Shown: piece by piece, positions 4,489 through 5,912 of the stretch
How positions within the stretch are numbered: the first letter of the stretch is position 1
Layout: every line of letters begins with the position of its first letter
Assembly: GCA_028291445.1 (NCBI GenBank)
Contig: JAQGIA010000398.1
Coordinates: forward strand, 1-5,912
Source of the DNA: Belnapia sp.
GTDB taxonomy: Bacteria > Pseudomonadota > Alphaproteobacteria > Acetobacterales > Acetobacteraceae
Direction: 5' to 3'
Length of the DNA stretch: 5,912 nucleotides
The notes under the pieces: model-generated
What the model was told of the DNA's origin: nothing
Seen by the model: the letters and a program-made list of their open reading frames with translations, nothing else
Database searches by the model: none
Made by a program: the position numbers and the translations under genes

Positions 4489-5799
4489 AACCTGCACCGG
4501 ATGCTGCAACGCCGCGCCGCGGAGGGACGGCCGGTCACCGTCGGGGTGATCGGGGCCGGGAAATTCGGCTCGATGTTCCTCGCCATGGCGGCGCGCACGC
4601 CGGGGATCCAGGTGGCCGGCATCGCCGACCTTTCGGTGTCCCGGGCCCGCGCGGCGCTGGCCCGGGTCGGCTGGCCGGAAGCGCAATACGCCAGCCCCTC
4701 GCTGGATGCGGCGCTGGCCGGCGGCGGCACCCACCTCACCGAGGATGCCGGGGCGCTGCTGGCCGAGCCCAGGATCGAGGTGATCATCGAATGCACCGGC
4801 CATCCGGCGGCCGGCATCCGCCATGCGCTGGCCGCCATCGAGGCCGGCAAGCATATCGTTATGGTGAATGTCGAGGCGGATGTGCTGGCCGGTCCGCTGC
4901 TGGCGGCGCGGGCCCGGGCGGCGGGGGTGGTCTATTCGCTGGCCTACGGCGATCAGCCGGCGCTGGTCTGCGAGCTGGTCGATACCATCCGCGCCATGGG
5001 CCTGCCGATCACCGCCGCCGGCAAGGGCACCAAATACCTGCCGGTCTTCCACGAGAGCACGCCGGCCACGGTCTGGGGCCATTACGGGCTGACCGAGGAG
5101 CAGGCGCAGCTCGGCGGCATGAATCCGCAGATGTTCAACAGCTTCCTCGACGGCACCAAATCGGGGATCGAGATGGCGGCCATCGCCAATGCGACCGGCC
5201 TCGCCCCGCCGGAGGACGGGCTGCTGTTCCCGCCCTGCGCCACGCATGACCTGCCGCAGGTCTTCGCGGGCGCCGGGGGCGTGGTGGAGGTGATCTCCTC
5301 GCTGGAGCGCGACGGCCGGCAGGTGATGGGCGACCTGCGCTGGGGCGTCTATGCGGTGTTCGAGGGCGAAACCGATTATATCCGCCGCTGCTTCGCCGAA
5401 TACGGCGTGCATACCGATCCCTCCGGCCGGTATGCCGCGCTGTGGCGGCCCTACCACCTGATCGGGCTGGAGTTGGGCGTCTCGGTCGCCAGCGCGGCGC
5501 TGCGCGGCGAGCCGACCGGGGCGCCGGAGGCCTGGCGCGGCGACGTGGCCTCGACCGCCAAGCGCGACCTGGGGGTGGGCGAGGTGCTGGACGGCGAGGG
5601 CGGCGCCATGGTCTGGGGCAAGTGCATCCCGGCGGCGCGGTCGCTGGCCCTGGGGGCGCTGCCGATCGGCCTGGCGCATGGGGTGCGGCTGACCCGGCCG
5701 GTCAAGCGCGGGGCGACGGTAGGCTGGGCGGATGTGGCGATCGACGCGGCGAGCGAGCCGGTGCGGATCCGCCGGGCGATGGAGGCGGGGGATTTCTGA
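4486..5799 (+). CDS. predicted homoserine dehydrogenase-like oxidoreductase with C-terminal SAF domain (COG4091 type)
   Basis: The 437-residue protein has an N-terminal Rossmann domain: VIGAGKFG at residues 21-28 holds the GxGxxG loop, Asp48 ends strand 2 (GIAD, suggesting NAD+), ECTGHP lies at 102-107 and VNVEAD at 127-132. A central catalytic-type region follows (AYGDQPAL 153-160, KGTKYLPVFHEST 180-192, FLDGTKSGIEMA 220-231). The C-terminus from about 358 (AKRDLGVGEVLDGEGG through RLTRPVKRGATVGWADV) is a SAF domain. This is the architecture of predicted homoserine dehydrogenases with a SAF tail. The SAF part often causes misannotation as flagellar FlgA, but nothing here indicates a flagellar role. 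The true substrate is not established; divergence from ltnD suggests a hydroxy- or sugar-acid pathway. The ATG is fixed by GGGAGG 5 bases upstream. The stop at 5797-5799 lies 12 bases before the convergent stop of the right-edge gene. Confidence 0.82.
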   Translation: MNLHRMLQRRAAEGRPVTVGVIGAGKFGSMFLAMAARTPGIQVAGIADLSVSRARAALARVGWPEAQYASPSLDAALAGGGTHLTEDAGALLAEPRIEVIIECTGHPAAGIRHALAAIEAGKHIVMVNVEADVLAGPLLAARARAAGVVYSLAYGDQPALVCELVDTIRAMGLPITAAGKGTKYLPVFHESTPATVWGHYGLTEEQAQLGGMNPQMFNSFLDGTKSGIEMAAIANATGLAPPEDGLLFPPCATHDLPQVFAGAGGVVEVISSLERDGRQVMGDLRWGVYAVFEGETDYIRRCFAEYGVHTDPSGRYAALWRPYHLIGLELGVSVASAALRGEPTGAPEAWRGDVASTAKRDLGVGEVLDGEGGAMVWGKCIPAARSLALGALPIGLAHGVRLTRPVKRGATVGWADVAIDAASEPVRIRRAMEAGDF

Positions 5800-5800
5800 A

Positions 5801-5812
5801 AGGCCGCGGCCT
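5801..5812. terminator. 12-bp palindrome between convergent genes, possible weak terminator
   Basis: AGGCCGCGGCCT is a perfect palindrome lying directly after the SAF-protein stop (5797-5799) and reaching the stop codon of the convergent right-edge gene. It could form a short stem in either transcript, but it has almost no loop and no T-tract, so terminator function is uncertain. Confidence 0.25.
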
Positions 5813-5912
5813 CACCGCAGCAGCGGCGATACCAGCAGCAGGACGGCGAAGCACCCGACCGCCGCGGCGCCGACCCGAGGCACCGCGCCGCCCCAGCCGC
5901 GCCGGCCGGCGG
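5812..5912 (-). CDS. C-terminal end of a membrane protein (cut by window edge)
   Basis: The minus-strand frame ending in TGA at 5814-5812 stays open to the window edge and gives 32 complete codons. A basic, glycine-rich stretch (AGRRGWGGAVPR) is followed by an apparent membrane helix (VGAAAVGCFAVLLLVSPLLR) that ends the protein. Codon third positions are G/C-rich as in the other genes. The arrangement suggests a final transmembrane helix of a small integral membrane protein or transporter subunit. The family cannot be recognised from this fragment. The gene is convergent with the SAF-domain oxidoreductase, 12 bases away. Confidence 0.5.
   Translation of the reverse strand, partial: AGRRGWGGAVPRVGAAAVGCFAVLLLVSPLLR

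Noticed and set aside
3861..5249. Plus-strand 462-codon open frame across ltnD and the SAF-domain gene
   Set aside because: It runs antisense through ltnD and out of frame through the SAF-domain oxidoreductase, and its translation is His/Arg/Gly-rich with no recognisable fold. It is a compositional shadow.
4441..5679. Minus-strand 412-codon open frame opposite the SAF-domain oxidoreductase
   Set aside because: The plus-strand product has Rossmann and SAF motifs and a good ribosome binding site. This frame has neither and reads as Arg/Gln/His-rich shadow sequence.
5560..5799. SAF domain suggesting a flagellar P-ring chaperone FlgA, given flagellin in the same window
   Set aside because: The SAF domain is fused to a complete NAD-binding dehydrogenase and lies more than 4 kb from the flagellin gene beside ltnD. 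The homoserine-dehydrogenase-like family explains it without a flagellar role.

Overview
The window is strongly GC-rich (about 70% by eye), with G/C-dominated third codon positions, GTG starts alongside ATG, and long open antisense frames. The protein types fit an alphaproteobacterium, most plausibly Rhodospirillales/Acetobacteraceae (Roseomonas-like). The main clue is the flagellin N-terminus at the left edge; the taxonomic call is inference.

Layout, left to right. The 5' end of a flagellin gene (minus strand, cut by the window edge) occupies 1-79. A small SAM-dependent methyltransferase-type protein follows at 187-861 (minus), with an in-frame 18-bp tandem repeat in its proline-rich N-terminus. 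The gap 862-1011 holds a five-copy CAGCA tract and a perfect 15-bp hairpin, probably the terminator of the next gene. A 663-residue secreted SGNH/sialate-O-acetylesterase-type protein with an RTX-like C-terminus lies at 1012-3003 (minus). A putative 88-residue protein of unknown function lies at 3110-3376 (minus). An unusually AT-rich segment with nested inverted repeats (3382-3443) separates it from an L-threonate dehydrogenase (ltnD/ygbJ family, 3489-4385, minus). Diverging from ltnD is a predicted homoserine-dehydrogenase-like oxidoreductase with a C-terminal SAF domain (4486-5799, plus). The right edge holds the C-terminal end of a small membrane protein (5812-5912, minus).

Two themes can be inferred. 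The right half is a divergent pair of NAD(P)-dependent dehydrogenases, probably for catabolism of a C4 sugar acid or related hydroxyacid; no tetronate kinase, isomerase or aldolase is visible here. The left half is cell-surface/extracellular: flagellin, a methyltransferase and a calcium-binding-type secreted esterase. The minus-strand genes are separated by gaps of about 106-150 bases, so they look like separate transcription units rather than one tight operon. No RNA gene, CRISPR array, transposase or phage gene was seen. No gene-free stretch exceeds 300 bases. I see no clearly new biological system. The points most worth checking are the secreted esterase, the repeat and hairpin cluster at 931-1005, and the shared inverted start context of the divergent pair.
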